A stretch of DNA of 64,000 nucleotides, taken from assembly GCF_001540865.1 (NCBI RefSeq), contig NC_033627.1, forward strand, positions 10,931,982 through 10,995,981, given 5' to 3'. Source of the stretch: Ananas comosus. Taxonomy: Eukaryota; Streptophyta; Magnoliopsida; Poales; Bromeliaceae. The position numbers and the translations under genes were made by a program. Each line of letters begins with the position of its first letter. Within the stretch, counting starts at the first letter, position 1. Under the pieces are notes generated by a model. The model was not told the DNA's origin. It ran no database searches and was given only the letters and a program-made list of their open reading frames with translations. Of the stretch, positions 12,171 to 24,179 are shown piece by piece.

Positions 12171-14394
12171 CGCCTCAAACCCGAGACCTAACAGGCGCCA
12201 TATACCTGCAAGAACAACAAATATGAAAGGCTATAGAACTCAATGAAGAAGTAGATAAAGCGACAGTCACAATAAAATTCACTAAATTAAGCCGTATGAA
12301 GAAAAGAACAAAACAGAATAAATAAGGGCCTATGCGGATGCACAGTAAGAAAACTCCATAGAGTTTACAAATTGTAGTTTATGTATAGAGAAAATAGGGA
12401 ATCCTGTAACTCTATAGGATTACATGTTTTTACTTTTCGGACTGTTTGGATACCCCCTGTAATTCTGCAGGATTTTCTGATCACTTGATTTCTTATGCTT
12501 TGTTCTCCTTGAGCTAAGATCTAAAGTATATCTGATGCAAATCTAGGACATTCTTGATTCTTGAAGACCAATGAAGTACTACATTGCCTCTGCTTCCTCA
12601 AACTGTACATTTGGTAATTAATTGCATGACCGGTTGGATTATTACATTAACATCTTAAATCTAGAGAGAGAGAGAGAGAGAAAGGAGCTTTACCAGTCGG
12701 AGGGAACGCCTCTTTGACTATGATTAGGTCTAGAGAAATAGAAAGAGAAAAAAGGGCGTGGCGAAGGAGGAAGCCTTGTTGGTGACGATGACGCGGGTAG
12801 GGCGCTCAGTTTGGAGGGAGGAAGGGAGGGGGCATGGGTTGGAGGGGAGATGGGCATGAGTTGGAGGTAGGGGACTCAGTTTAGAGGGGGTCGTGAGAGG
12901 GGGAGGGTGAGACATGATTAGAGCTCATTGTAGTTTCAAAATATAGAAATAATAGTAGATGTTTACTTTACTCTATTTTTGGGGTATAGTTTTAACTATA
13001 AGAAAAGTTATATTATGAAATTTGAACCATCCAAACACTTAGGCCCCGTTTGGACGCATAGTAAAAAAATTCCATGGAGTTTAAATACTACTAGTGAAGG
13101 CCCGCGCTACGCCGCGGGAAATTTATATAAATTTAGTATAATAAACAAAATAATGTGAATCATGAATAGATGTCGTATTAAAATATGAATCAGAATTCGG
13201 AATTCATATAAAAGGTAACTTATATGAATTTTGAATGTTTGGTCTTCAGAATTCAGAATTTATATTTTTTGACCTACTCTTACTTTTACGATCCAGTTCA
13301 GATTTCCGAAATTTGAATTTTGAAGTCAGGTAGGCAATTCGGAATTTTGCTAGGTATTTTGGAATTTAGCTAGGCAATTCAGAGAAGGCATACGAAAGGA
13401 GTTTGATATAATTTTTATGTATTTCCCTCTTCTATGCCTCATACTCATGTTATAAACTGTTGTTTCCTTCTGAGTTTATTTGATTCGTTTGAAAAAAAAG
13501 AGACTGCAACCTAAGAGGCCCAGGAAAAAGAGGCCTATTTTTGAACCTAGCAAAAAATCAAGGGTACTGTAAGTTTATGAGGAAAGGACTGACTGACAGA
13601 ATTTGTTATGGAAAAAGGAATGTTTGACGCCTAAGAATTACATAATTGATAACAGACATGAAGCTAAAGCTTGTTATGGAAAAAGAACTGCTTGATAATT
13701 GAACAGTCCATAATAGGTGCAACTGTTTGTTGCTATAGTAAAGGTGGAATTCTCTAGTAATAAAAAATTTTGTTGAGATAATAGAATTATTTAGTTGTGG
13801 AAAATGTTGGATTATCGTTGTGATGATATTATCTAACAATCTTGGCTTTGCACTAACCTGTGAGTTCTATTGTGAAATGGCACTCAAATAAGTCCGTATT
13901 GTCAATTAAGGAAATGCTAGAACAATGTAAATTTACATGATTGCTACATAATTATTTTTTTACATGATTTTTTTTTGCCAGCAGTAATCTTAGTAGATAG
14001 TGTTCAACAAAGATAAAGAGAAAACTAAAACTCTTGATTCGGCACAAAGCAGAAAAAAAATTTTGACCATCAAAACAAAAGCTTCAAGACGGTTCTATTC
14101 TGCTTAATGAAAATACTATAATAGACCATGACAAATGAATAAAGAAACGGAATCCAAAGAATCCTCAAAAAAATATGCAGACTGAAAATTTAGCCAATAG
14201 GATCCTCAAAAGGGATGCGAACTAAAAATTTGGCCAAAACATCAGTTATATAAGTTTCAATCATTATAACCTATAGTGAAAGCCCGCGCTTCGTGGTGGG
14301 AAATTTACGCAATTTCTGAAATTTTTTGAATAGACTATTCAACATTGTTTGCTAAAGTTGATTATAAAATTTAAGTAAAAACAAAATGAATAAT

Positions 14395-14720
14395 TAAACA
14401 TTTAAAATTTAAAATTTTTTATTATCTAAAATTTAAATTTAAATTTAGAATATAAAATGTTGAAGCTTAAAATTTAAATTTTAACATATGAAATTGAAAT
14501 TTCAATATTTGAAATTTAATAGTTGTTTTTTTTTTAAAAACAATTTATAATTTAATATATATTTAAAATATTGAAATTTGAAATTTAAAATTTAAAACTT
14601 AAAAATCTTATATTTTATCTTAATTACTAAAACTAAATTTTAAATGTTTACAATTTTAAATTTAAAATTTCAGTTTCTAAATTTTAAATATTAGATTTTA
14701 TATGGAATTCTTCTGAATTC
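14395..14720. repeat. AAATTT low-complexity tract
   Basis: About 325 bp composed almost wholly of interleaved AAATTT, TTTAAAATTT and GAAATTTAA words, with self-complementary potential along its length. No coding content. Confidence 0.7.
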
Positions 14721-17690
14721 TAAATGTTTTTATATATTTCTAACCTTGCAGAATTCTGAATTCTGGAATATCGGTGATGCAATTCTAAATTCTGAATTCT
14801 ATCCTTTTATATGCATCAAATTTTCTGATGTAGTTCAGATCCAAAATTTGAATTTTAAACTTTTATATGCATCGAATAACTCGCTGCAATTCTGAATTCT
14901 AAATTCCCAATCCAGAATTCAGGTAGATAATTTAGAGTTCTGCTAAGCAATCCGGAATTCAGCTAGACAATTCGAAATTCCATGAAGAATTAATATAGGA
15001 AAAATAAATATACTTTGCTCAAACTCCCCTAGCCAGTTTATTTCTTATTTTTGAATTTCGACCAAATCTGAGGACAACTGAGCTGTTGAGGGTGAGGAGT
15101 TAGGCAGGATGGTCATTGATAGGCTACACCGCTACTATAGTTCTGAACTTGCCGGAAAGTTGTTTGTGTATGATGCGAAAAAAGGCTATCCACATTAGGG
15201 TCTCACCCACAAAACAATTTCGAGAATTCAGAATTTAGAACTTAGAATCTACAATTTAGATTGCGAATTCATATAAAACGTTGCTTGGCAATCATATTAA
15301 AACAAAAAGAATAATTGCACAAAAAAGGGCCAGATAAAGTTTCGAAAGTCAAGATATGTAGTATCCGAATCAAATCATATAATTGAAGACAACAACAAAT
15401 TATATTACACGGTAAAACAAATTAGGACTATAAAAACTTTATAAGAAACTATATTTTTCTATCTGAGATACATAACAAAAGCAAATAAGGCTGTTTTGAC
15501 AGTAAGCTGAGCAAAAACTAATGCTTCCATGCTTGCAGAAATAGAGTATAGGAAGCGCAATAAGATTCCTGCAAAAACTTGCATTTTTAGAAGCTTTAAC
15601 ATTTGACCAAACTAAAGATTGGGTAATTTGAACCATTTCGTCTCATACTTTGTAATAAAAGATTGCCACAAAGTTGGCCCAGGTGTGTTGCAAATGACGA
15701 TGGATTTTATGAAGTGGACTGTCCTGCGTGGCGAGGGTTGCATCAAATAGGAAGTAATGACACCAGTGGCAATAATCAAATTTCTGTACCTTACGCTGCA
15801 TAATGACACCATTGGCAATGATCATTCGCATCCGCCCAACGGAATAGTATTATCAGCCCAACAGTAAAACTGCATTATGAGAGAAAATATGAGTTTCATG
15901 TAAGGCATATATCAACCAAGATACAGGAAAAAAACGAAAACAAAAAAACAGTAAATAGAAAATATATGTTCGGATATCTTTGTCAAACTATTCAAAGTGA
16001 ATTATGCATCTAGACTTAGAATCTTACAATTTCACAAAAAGAGCTTTCAATAGATGCAGAGTTGAGTTGAGTTGTGCTTAGACCAAGTTATATGTAGATT
16101 GATTCTCATAATAATATAGGCAAAGCAAGTAGAACTAAAGAGAGGGATTTGTTGTTAAAAAAGCATCAACTGGGCTGAAGTGGAAGGGAAATTTTCAGAA
16201 TTTGCAAATTGCAGCTACCTAAGACAATAAAAAGTCATTTTCCGACACAATCAGTTGGTAAAAACTTAGTATAAGAGCATACTTACCCAACTATGATCAA
16301 TGTGAGCGCAACAACCAATAATATTAACTGGTAAGCCTTATGTCTTTGTGGGACCTTCCTTCCAGGAGGCAGATTGTGCCGTTCCAACTATGCAAACTGA
16401 GGTTCGAGCAGCAGTACAAAACCTAAGAGAAAGCTAGTGAGAAATGCCCCAATATGTGCAAAGTTATCTACATGTGGGAGTATTTCGAGGGCCAAGCTGA
16501 TCGCAATCATGGCCAAAAGAGTTATTAAAGCTCCGAGCTGTAGAAGTAAGTCGAAAAAAATCAGCTTGCAGAAAACTTACTCATGAGCCTCGAAAAGGAA
16601 ATGAGAGAGAAAAGATAAATCTTGTGTGGTTATAAGGTCCAGTTAGTGAGAAGCTCCGACAGCATTGCTCCGAGAAGACTGAATAAATCACCAGAAGCAC
16701 CTATAGAGATGCTGTTTCGAATGAAGAGAGTTCTTAGCGAACAACGGAGAAAGATGAGAAACAACATAACGAATCAGCCAATGGAAATGGGAATAAACCA
16801 TTCATATATATATAGAAGCAAGGTAAGGAAAACCGAATAGCGAAAATAAATATATTTTGCTCAGACTCCCCCGACCATTGAACATTATTAGATTGGTGCC
16901 GAAACCTGCCCACTCAATACTGGAGACTGAGTTAGAACCGACATGTATACTGAAAGCATTCTTAGCACAAATAAGAGCAATTGGTTGCCTAGGAAGAAGG
17001 CCGTCCAAAGTGTCCCTACCACCAGTGAAGAAGTAGGCCAACTGGTTGCCTATGAAGTAGGCCATCCAAAGTGCCCCTATCACCAGTAAAGAAGTAGGCC
17101 ATCGAAAGTGCCCCTATCACCAACCAAGAAGGCCTGGCCCATTCTCAATTATCGCAAATATCTCACATTCAAGGGGAAGGTCATCATAGCATGGGACAAA
17201 AGAAGTGAAGAGAAACTCCGAAAAAATAGGAGGACTGGACTAAAAGCGAGGAAAGCAAAGTACCCCAAAAGCAACAAAACATTATCACAAACGACGCATA
17301 TCTGGATCCAACATATGCAGGAGGAAATCAAAATATGTCGCATTTAGAATTCAACATATTCAATTCTGAATCACCTAGCCGAAATCTGAATTCAATATGC
17401 TGATTTCAACATATTGCCTAGCTTAATTGAGCTGAATTCAGATTTCTCGATGGAATTTCGAATTGTGTTGATGAATTATGTAGCCCACCCAATTGCCAAG
17501 CTTATATCGGAGACCATCAACTGAACAATCTCAACAGTCAAATGTTCTATTGCGCACGATAGTAATCTAAAGTATAAAAGATAGAACTTAAAATCATTTA
17601 ATTTGACATTGCAAATTTGAGAACACTGAAGAGAAACAAATCAAATACTAAAATCAAACTGAAAAGACCAGGTTTCTAGTTCATTTTTTC

Positions 17691-17981
17691 GAATGAAGGC
17701 TAGGAGCATACTGAGATTCAATCATTTCACGTACTAAATTTCACCAATAGGCTCCTAGAATTCAGATTTCTGAATTCTGAGAGGTTAGAATTCTCAATAA
17801 AAGGTTAGAATTCAGGAAAAGAGCCTTGAATTTTTTTTGGAATGAAGGCTAGGAGCATACCGAGATTCAATCGTTTCATATACTAAATTTCACCAATAGG
17901 CTTCTAGAATTCAGATTTCTGAATTCTGAGAGGTTAGAATTCTAAATAAAAGGTTAGAATTTAGGAAAAGAGCCCTGAAAA
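17691..17981. repeat. Two-copy tandem repeat, 149-bp period
   Basis: GAATGAAGGCTAGGAGCATA begins one unit at 17691 and, with one G shift (GGAATGAAGGC), the next at 17840. The two copies stay aligned through TTCACCAATAGGC, TTCAGATTTCTGAATTCTG and AAAAGAGCC. Differences are a few substitutions, so this is an old local duplication inside the AT-rich block. Confidence 0.8.
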
Positions 17982-19970
17982 ATGCACCAGCGAACGACAG
18001 CAAATCGAGAACTGGAGCGTAAAATCGATGCTTGCAAGAAAGATGAGGAACTCCACAATAAATCAGCAACCAGATAGTTTTTCGAGAAATCAATGACCAA
18101 AAAAGAGCTTTTTGGGGAAATGCCAACAGCCTCAGAAAGATGAAACTAATGTCCGCAAAGAAGAGAAGAGTGGGGGCGGGGTAAAAAAAGAAGAGGACTG
18201 TGAAAATACATTAAATCAATCAAAATAAGTTCAGAGTGAACAACGAAATCCGAAAAACTGAAGTATAAAATCGATGGTTGCAAGGAAAATGCGAAACTCC
18301 ATAATAAATTAGCCTATGGAAATGGGAATAAACCATTCATATATATATACAGAAGCAGGGTAAACAAAACCGGATAGCAAAAATAAGTAATCTATAGAAA
18401 CAAAGAAATAAATAGCACACAAAAACACAAAGAAAAAGCGTAATGTAAAAAAATTACGTAAAGTTCCTTCTGCAGGACTTCTAAAGAGGCTTAGATAGAT
18501 GGCCGTCTAACATACAGCCTGTATTTTCTTTAGGAATCAGTGTGAAAAGTATGCCCAAAAAATTTTGGTGTTGGAAAAAGAAGGGAGGGGATCAGTTTAA
18601 GAAAAGTGTAGACAACTAATAGTAAAGTAAAGAGGATGAATCAAACTAATGAGACAATAATAAGACAAATCAAAAGCTGTATGTAAAGTATGTATATATT
18701 ACAAAATACAAAAGGGAAAAAGATAGACAATATTAAAACATGTGAAAATAAGAGCAAGGTAAAGTAAAGCAGGAAATGCAAATACAATATGTAAAACAAT
18801 GAAAGTGAGCTTCCAATTCTTACTGCGAAAGAGTTATCAGTGATCGATTAGCCAACATATGTAATATATATTGTAAAGTTACATAATCAAACCATGTAAA
18901 TAAGCCCCCAAAAACAGTTATTGAAGTAGAATGAAGCAAAGAGAACAGATAGTTTCAGCTTATCTAGAACTGTTTCGATCGATTAAAACAGCGTAGAATA
19001 GAGCGAAGAATGTAGGAAATCAATAACAAAAAATTAGGCTTCATGTAAATAGCAGAAAGATCAAGAAGTATTGAGCTATATAAATAGAAAGCAGGAACTA
19101 CAACACAAAAAAGTAAGATTCAACTTAAAAGAAACACCATGAAGCACCGAACTATGTGAAGCTAATAAAAGCAGTTTTAGCCATATAGATCATACGAATA
19201 CTAAAAGGTGGAACAAATAGCACAAACTATTTAAACTCAAATGTCCTAACACAGACACAAATATTAAAACCATGCCAAAGTAAAATTAATACAAATTTGA
19301 AACATTCATTAGAAAATGCAAAAAAAAGGTAAGGCTCAGTTAAGTTGAATCAGTAATACCAACCATGAGTAAAAGGTAGTGGCAGGATCAGCGGAGTACC
19401 GAGAGCAGTTAATGAACAACCTGCGACAACCATAGCCAAACACGCATAGCTACAGCTTTCAAACATTAAGGTCATGAGCAGCAGCCACCAAGGATAAGAA
19501 TAACAGATAGTCATGAGTATAGGATAGTGACAGGAACAGTTGATAACCAAGAGCAACAAATGCACAAACAGTGAGAACCAAAACCCAGGATGAACAGCTA
19601 CAGCTTTTCTAGGATTAAGGCCATCAACAGTAGCCATCGAGGATAAGAACAATAGGAAGTGGTTGCCTATGAGTAGGCCGTCCAAACTTTCATTTGTTCG
19701 AAGCCAAAATGTTTTCCACTTTCCTCTACTTGTCATCATCGCCTCAAAGGAAAGAAAGAAAATAGAAGAACGTAACAAATAGCTACAAATATTTAAGGCT
19801 AAACAGTCTAATAGAAGCAAATATTTTGTGGATAATACTTGTAAATTAAGCACAAAGCCGAGAACGAACATAGGAAAGTTGAAGCTACTCTATAAAAGAA
19901 ATTTGAAAAAAAGAATCTAAATTAAACCCAAATTCTTTCTCTAAAGTGAATTAAAATTGCAATTATTCAT

Positions 19971-19995
19971 NNNNNNNNNNNNNNNNNNNNNNNNN
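19971..19995. other. Assembly gap (25 N)
   Basis: A run of 25 undetermined bases. The sequence to its right is an LTR fragment and that to its left is unrelated AT-rich DNA, so an unknown amount of LTR may be missing. Confidence 0.95.
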
Positions 19996-20540
19996 GACTT
20001 TTGCGAAAATACCGTTTTGCCAACACCGACCTCACCTCGATCAACGTGCAATCTCCGTAGATCCGTCTGTCCGATTTGCGAACGAATCGCACCAGTGCGA
20101 TCAGCACCTCGGAGACAACAAGGCTGCGATTTCATTTCGCCTCAAACGGTTGCGGATTCGCGACGAAATCCGCTCTCTCTCCAAAAGGCCAAATACGACG
20201 CACAATTACATATAAAACATGTATTTTCTGATTTTCTCAAAATCCGTGCGTCAAACTCAAAATCCGTCAGCGCCATTAGTTCCAGAATAACTGAACCGGT
20301 CGAAACGAGCTATTGGATTGCTATGAACGGAGTCCGATACACGCCAGAAGCCGTCTTCTCTTATTAACTTCTCGAAAAATCAGAGTTACTATTCACTTAA
20401 GTGAAAACTAAAAATCGCGTATCTTCTCCATTTTAGCTCATTTTCTCCTGAAACTTGACGAGTGCTTATGTAATTAAATTACACACAGGAACATCATCAA
20501 CTGAGAGTCTAATTGTACTGCCAAAATCTCAGTCCTTACA
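19996..20540 (+). repeat. LTR fragment, same family as 319-1009
   Basis: Same-orientation relative of the first kilobase of the window, beginning GACTTTTGCGAAAATACC right after the gap and ending TCAGTCCTTACA. No target duplication can be tested because the left end falls in the gap. Apparent reading frames in it are accidental. Confidence 0.65.
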
Positions 20541-20689
20541 TTGACGCACGATGACCTTTGCCACTACAGTGGTTCATGTATAGATATGATCATGACAGAG
20601 ACATTTCTATCATTTATTTACTCTTGTTGCTACTTTAGAGGCATTTTGAACAGGGCGCGAGCTCTAGGGAGAGGGGGCCTGCGAGCCCT

Positions 20690-20990
20690 GTGGGGCGACA
20701 GGAGGAGGCGGGGAGAGGGGCGCGGGAGAAGAGAGAGAAGGAATAGAGAGAGGGAGAGAGAGAAGCAGGGGAGGGGACAGGGAGAGGGGGAGGTCAGGGT
20801 AGGGTCCGACAAACACCCGACAGGGGCGGATCGGAGAGAGAAGGGATCGGAGGGAGGACGCGGCCGGGGGGGCTGCCATGTGCGCGGTCCCTTCTCGTGG
20901 GGGCACGCGAGCAGAGAAATAGAGAGAGAGAGAGAGAGAGAGAAAGAGGGGGGGGAAGAGAGAAAAAGAAAGAGTGAGAGAGCCGAGAAG
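20690..20990. repeat. GA-rich low-complexity tract
   Basis: Purine-rich DNA with (GA)n runs (AGAGAGAGAGAGAGAG at about 20921) and G-rich strings. It yields an Arg/Glu/Gly-rich open frame on the plus strand and a Ser/Leu/Pro frame on the minus strand, both typical of simple-sequence artefacts. Confidence 0.7.
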
Positions 20991-21757
20991 GAGGGGGGTC
21001 GCTGAGAAGGCGACGCGTGGACAGTTTAGGGTTCGCCTTTTATTATATATATTGATGGTTTTGGTTCAAATGAAATGGAGAATCCCGTAACTCAAAAATC
21101 CCACGGGTTTATTTTAAAAGCTGTTTGGATGCACATTATGCAATTCTACAGTATTTCTGACAATCTTAAAAAATTAACTATTAAGGACTTTAAATTTAAA
21201 ATATTTTACTAACTGGCTTTAAATTTAAAAATTAGAGTAGTTTGGCATGGTCATTTTAGAGAGCCACAGTTGGTGAACTGGTTACTTTCATGAACATGTA
21301 ATTTTCTAAAAATAAATTATAATTTTCAAGGAATTACAAAATGCTTTAGCAACTCACCACCGTAAAACCTCCTCACTACCTTGGTCATGGTTACCCTCAA
21401 TGCTTTGGCAACTAGATTCCCCTTCCTCCTACAAAATCGTAAAAAACTATTCCTATAAATTAAACTTTGCATTTGATGCCTCTGACCTCATTCTATCAAC
21501 ACTAACAAAATTCCAAAGCATTTGACCCTCACCCACAACTAGAGCCCCATATCTAAACACAATTTCATAATGCCATACCAAATCAATAAGCTCTAGAAAG
21601 TACATAAAAAACACAATAAAATACCATAAATACTTAGATTGATCTAGTGCAAAAAAAGGGATCTAAATGCCACATAAAAAAAGAAATAAAATACTCAGAT
21701 TGATCTAGTGCAAAAAAATGGATAATGGGAGAAATCGAAGGGGCGGCGGCCGTGGCC

Positions 21758-21900
21758 GAGACGAGTGCGGCGGCGGAGGCGGCAGCCGAGGTGAGTGTAG
21801 CGGCGGATGCGGCAGATGAGATGAGTGCGATGGCGTCGGCGGCGGCCGAAGTGAGTGCGGCGGCAGAGGTGGCGGCCGAGGTGAGTGTGGAGGAGGTAAA
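21758..21900. repeat. 30-bp GC-rich minisatellite
   Basis: Five units with a 30-bp period start at 21758, 21788, 21818, 21848 and 21878, each opening GARRYGAGTG and continuing with GCGGCGGMGGC-like text. The repeat keeps frame, so it encodes a periodic Ala/Glu/Val peptide (EVSAAAEAAA pattern) of 10 residues. It sits inside the right arm of the Harbinger-like element and has no upstream gene context, so I treat it as a minisatellite, not a gene. Confidence 0.65.
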
Positions 21901-22260
21901 ACTAGTTGGGGGTGTGTAGAGGGTGGAGGTTGGAGAGGGAGAGAGATCAGGGTAGACTTTGGAGAGGGAACAAAAATTGGGGCGCGTGAGTGGAGAAGGC
22001 GACCGAAAAACAGAGTTTTGTTTTTAAGAGAAATTTTTGGATTTTACTTTTACCCTACTTTTTGGGATATAGTTTAACTATAATAAATTGGTATGTTTTT
22101 GAACCCTCCAAACACCTCATAGCAAATTTTTCCTATACTCATAGCATAGTTAAACTATGCTCCAAAAAAAATAGCATCCAAACAGGCCCTTAGCAAGATT
22201 AATTTCCTACGGATGTAGCATAGTTTATGCTATGTTTTTTCGGTGCATCCAAATAGGCCC

Positions 22261-23538
22261 CTTTAAACCAGATTAATTCACGGATACCCACTTAACATAT
22301 ACCTAATTACATAAAGACAAATAACGAAAAGTAACTCGAATGACAAACTACAACTAGCGTTCACTCGGTCCTCCTCCTGCCTAGCAAAACAGTCACAAAA
22401 TCTGGGTAAGTAACTATACACTACATTAGTCAGATTAAGGACAAATAAAATACTAAATACTCTCAAGTAAAACTTTAATATAGAAACGCAGTTTAAGCAA
22501 CTGGTTTTTCTTTCACAAAATTTTAAAAAATAGAGATTATCAGAATTTCCAAATCCATGTTAGATATAAAGATTATAAAATAACAAAGCCCTTTTAAAAA
22601 TAGACGGGGTTTAAAACAAGTCTCCGATAACTAACTATAAAGAGTGACCTGTTGGCTAGATGTAGAGGCATCCGTATGAGCATATGTAGAACAGAGGCAC
22701 CCGAAGGTGCAAATACAGAACAAAGGCACTAGAAAGTGCAATACTCAATAGAGGCGCTTGAAGGTGCAAGCAGTGAGAGGTGCAATATAGAATCGAAGTT
22801 AGCTTTTATAACAGAGTACATGTCGATATGGTCTACATTAGTATAGCAGAATACCAAGAGATATTATAATATAAAATATTTATCCAGCCACTAATTTACA
22901 AAATAAATTATCAAATTTTAAGAATCATTTACTAAAAGAACCTGTCAGTCAAAATCATCAATTTTTCTTCGAAACTGTGTAATAACATGCTTAATCTTTA
23001 TTTTTAGAAATTTGCAAAAATAGGATTGTCTTATAATTAGAACATTTTCCTATATTATATTGCGAAAAACTAATAGGTGCCTGACCGCTTACCTTGAAAT
23101 TAGCTTCTGAGCTATCCGGTCAAAAAGGCATAGAAAATTAACCACCAGAATCGTGGCTAGGAGAACAATGATGAATAGAATGGCCGATGGTTTACGAAAT
23201 CTGCCTATGACGGTCGAAGCCGATCCAGGGGTCGAAACCGATCTAGGGCGTGGCCAAGAAAATGATGATGTCACCATGCCCAATAGCGGCAATGTTGGCG
23301 GATGAAGGGATCAAGAAGACGTGCGGAAAGAAATGCTGGTGCTTCCGAAAGAGAGAGGAAAGATAGCAAGATAGGCTGGAGGCTTTCGTACAGGAGAAAA
23401 AGTGAGAGGGAGTCGAAAGTTAATTAGGGTTATTTGCACAAAATGTAGCCAAGCCCCTCTACTATTACAAATTACAAAAAGTCCAAATTTCAAAATAAAG
23501 GGGCCTAAACAATTAATTATTAAGTCTGGGGTATTACA
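22261..23538 (+). repeat. Right portion of the solo LTR
   Basis: Continuation of the LTR that starts at 12176. Around 22660-22800 it holds short tandem words (GAGGCACCYGAAGGTGCAA and relatives). It ends with GGGGTATTACA and then the GGTAT duplication. No coding region. Confidence 0.6.
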
Positions 23539-23543
23539 GGTAT

Positions 23544-24179
23544 AGTGGCATATCAGTGTGGCATTGTATTGCATGGCACGGCATGCCTTGGCACCTACCC
23601 TCTTTTATATGTCGACATGGTCAGCATGAGCAACATGGGCAGTATGTGCTGACTGATCCGGCAATCCTTGATTTTACGGTATTCAAGTAACTATCCCAAA
23701 CACTCTAGCTAACTTTTAATAGCAACAACAAAGTAAAAGGGCTTAAAGAAAGGCAACCCATTGTCACAGACATAATTTTTTTCTTCGTAAAGCCCGTGCG
23801 GTGCCCTCTTCCTGCTCGACGATGGGCAAGCCTACCCCAAGTCCTAAACACGGACAAGTCTTCCAAACTTAACAGCGGAATACCAATCCAAGCATTTGCC
23901 AAGCTTGCTCCTCCGCGAGACTGATTGCTCAACCAATCGCCTGCAATCGAATCCCTCGTCGGACTCCACGAGTTCCCAATGAGCAACCCCAATACTGAGG
24001 CTGGCCACCAAGCTAGGTCATTTTCTTCACCCTTGTGCCTCATGCGCCTGACAGCATCCACGGCCATACCACATACGCGGCCTGCTCGCTCGGTCCACAG
24101 ACACACGTTAGAGAAGCCACCCAAGTGTGCGCTACAAGCTCGTCTGTCTTCCAACGCCAGCGACCAGCGCGACACTCCG
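23544..24179. other. Flank of the solo LTR: GGCACG repeat and unassigned DNA
   Basis: 23544-23690 is related to the GGCACG repeat at 11590-11815, on the other side of the solo LTR, so both are likely original intron sequence. From about 23761 the composition becomes GC-richer, and a 169-residue minus-strand open frame (24214-23705) is present, but it shows no motif I can tie to a family. It probably belongs to the transposon debris to its right. Confidence 0.4.

Larger units (their letters stand above)
13086..21048. mobile_element. AT-rich inserted block, possibly Helitron-related; no intact gene
   Basis: The block opens with CTAGTGAAGGCCCGCGCTAC followed by GCCGCGGG. A second similar start, GTGAAAGCCCGCGCTTCGTG, occurs at 14276. 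GCCCGCGC...GCGGG hairpins next to such starts are common at plant Helitron 5' ends, and the right side ends in a GCGACGCGTGG ... TTCGCC stem followed by TTTTATTATATA. I see no Rep/helicase domain and no canonical CTRR terminus, so the assignment is tentative. Most of 13140-15300 and 17340-17980 is filled with GAATTC/AATTCTGAATT words and AAATTT strings. A near-duplicate of about 60 bp (ACCATTCATATATATATA) occurs at about 16797 and 18332. Confidence 0.3.
13042..22189. mobile_element. Inner Harbinger-like element with TTA target duplication, interrupted
   Basis: The left terminus GGCCCCGTTTGGACGCATAG pairs with the right terminus, whose reverse complement reads GGGCCTGTTTGGATGC. The flanks are TTA at 13039-13041 and TTA at 22190-22192, the 3-bp TWA duplication characteristic of PIF/Harbinger and Tourist MITEs. 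Its own DNA is about 13042-13085 and 21049-22189. The middle is a large AT-rich insertion. No DDE transposase or Myb-like partner is seen, so it is non-autonomous. Confidence 0.6.
12326..22260. mobile_element. Outer Harbinger/Tourist-like element, interrupted
   Basis: The left end GGGCCTATGCGGATGCACAG (12326-12345) matches the reverse complement of the right end (22241-22260, GGGCCTATTTGGATGCACCG). The left flank is TAA, typical of PIF/Harbinger targets, but the right flank does not give a clean copy, so the exact border is uncertain. Its own sequence is mainly 12326-13041 and 22190-22260; the rest is a second element of similar type. No transposase is visible. Confidence 0.5.
12176..23538 (+). 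mobile_element. Solo LTR split by nested insertions
   Basis: The left part begins TGTCACGCCTCAAACCCGAG at 12176 and the right part ends TCTGGGGTATTACA at 23538. Both outer flanks carry the same 5-bp word GGTAT (12171-12175 and 23539-23543), the size expected for LTR-retrotransposon integration. Only about 150 bp on the left and about 1280 bp on the right belong to this LTR; everything between about 12326 and 22260 was inserted later. No primer-binding site, pol sequence or second LTR is seen, so recombination to a solo LTR is the simplest reading. It lies downstream of the last visible MATE exon, within its presumed intron 9. Confidence 0.75.

Noticed and set aside
20541..21005. 154-codon Arg/Glu-rich plus-strand frame
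   Set aside because: GA-rich simple sequence; no conserved motif.
13086..21048. Autonomous Helitron
   Set aside because: No Rep or helicase domain and no canonical CTRR 3' end; only suggestive GCCCGCGC hairpins, so reported at low confidence.
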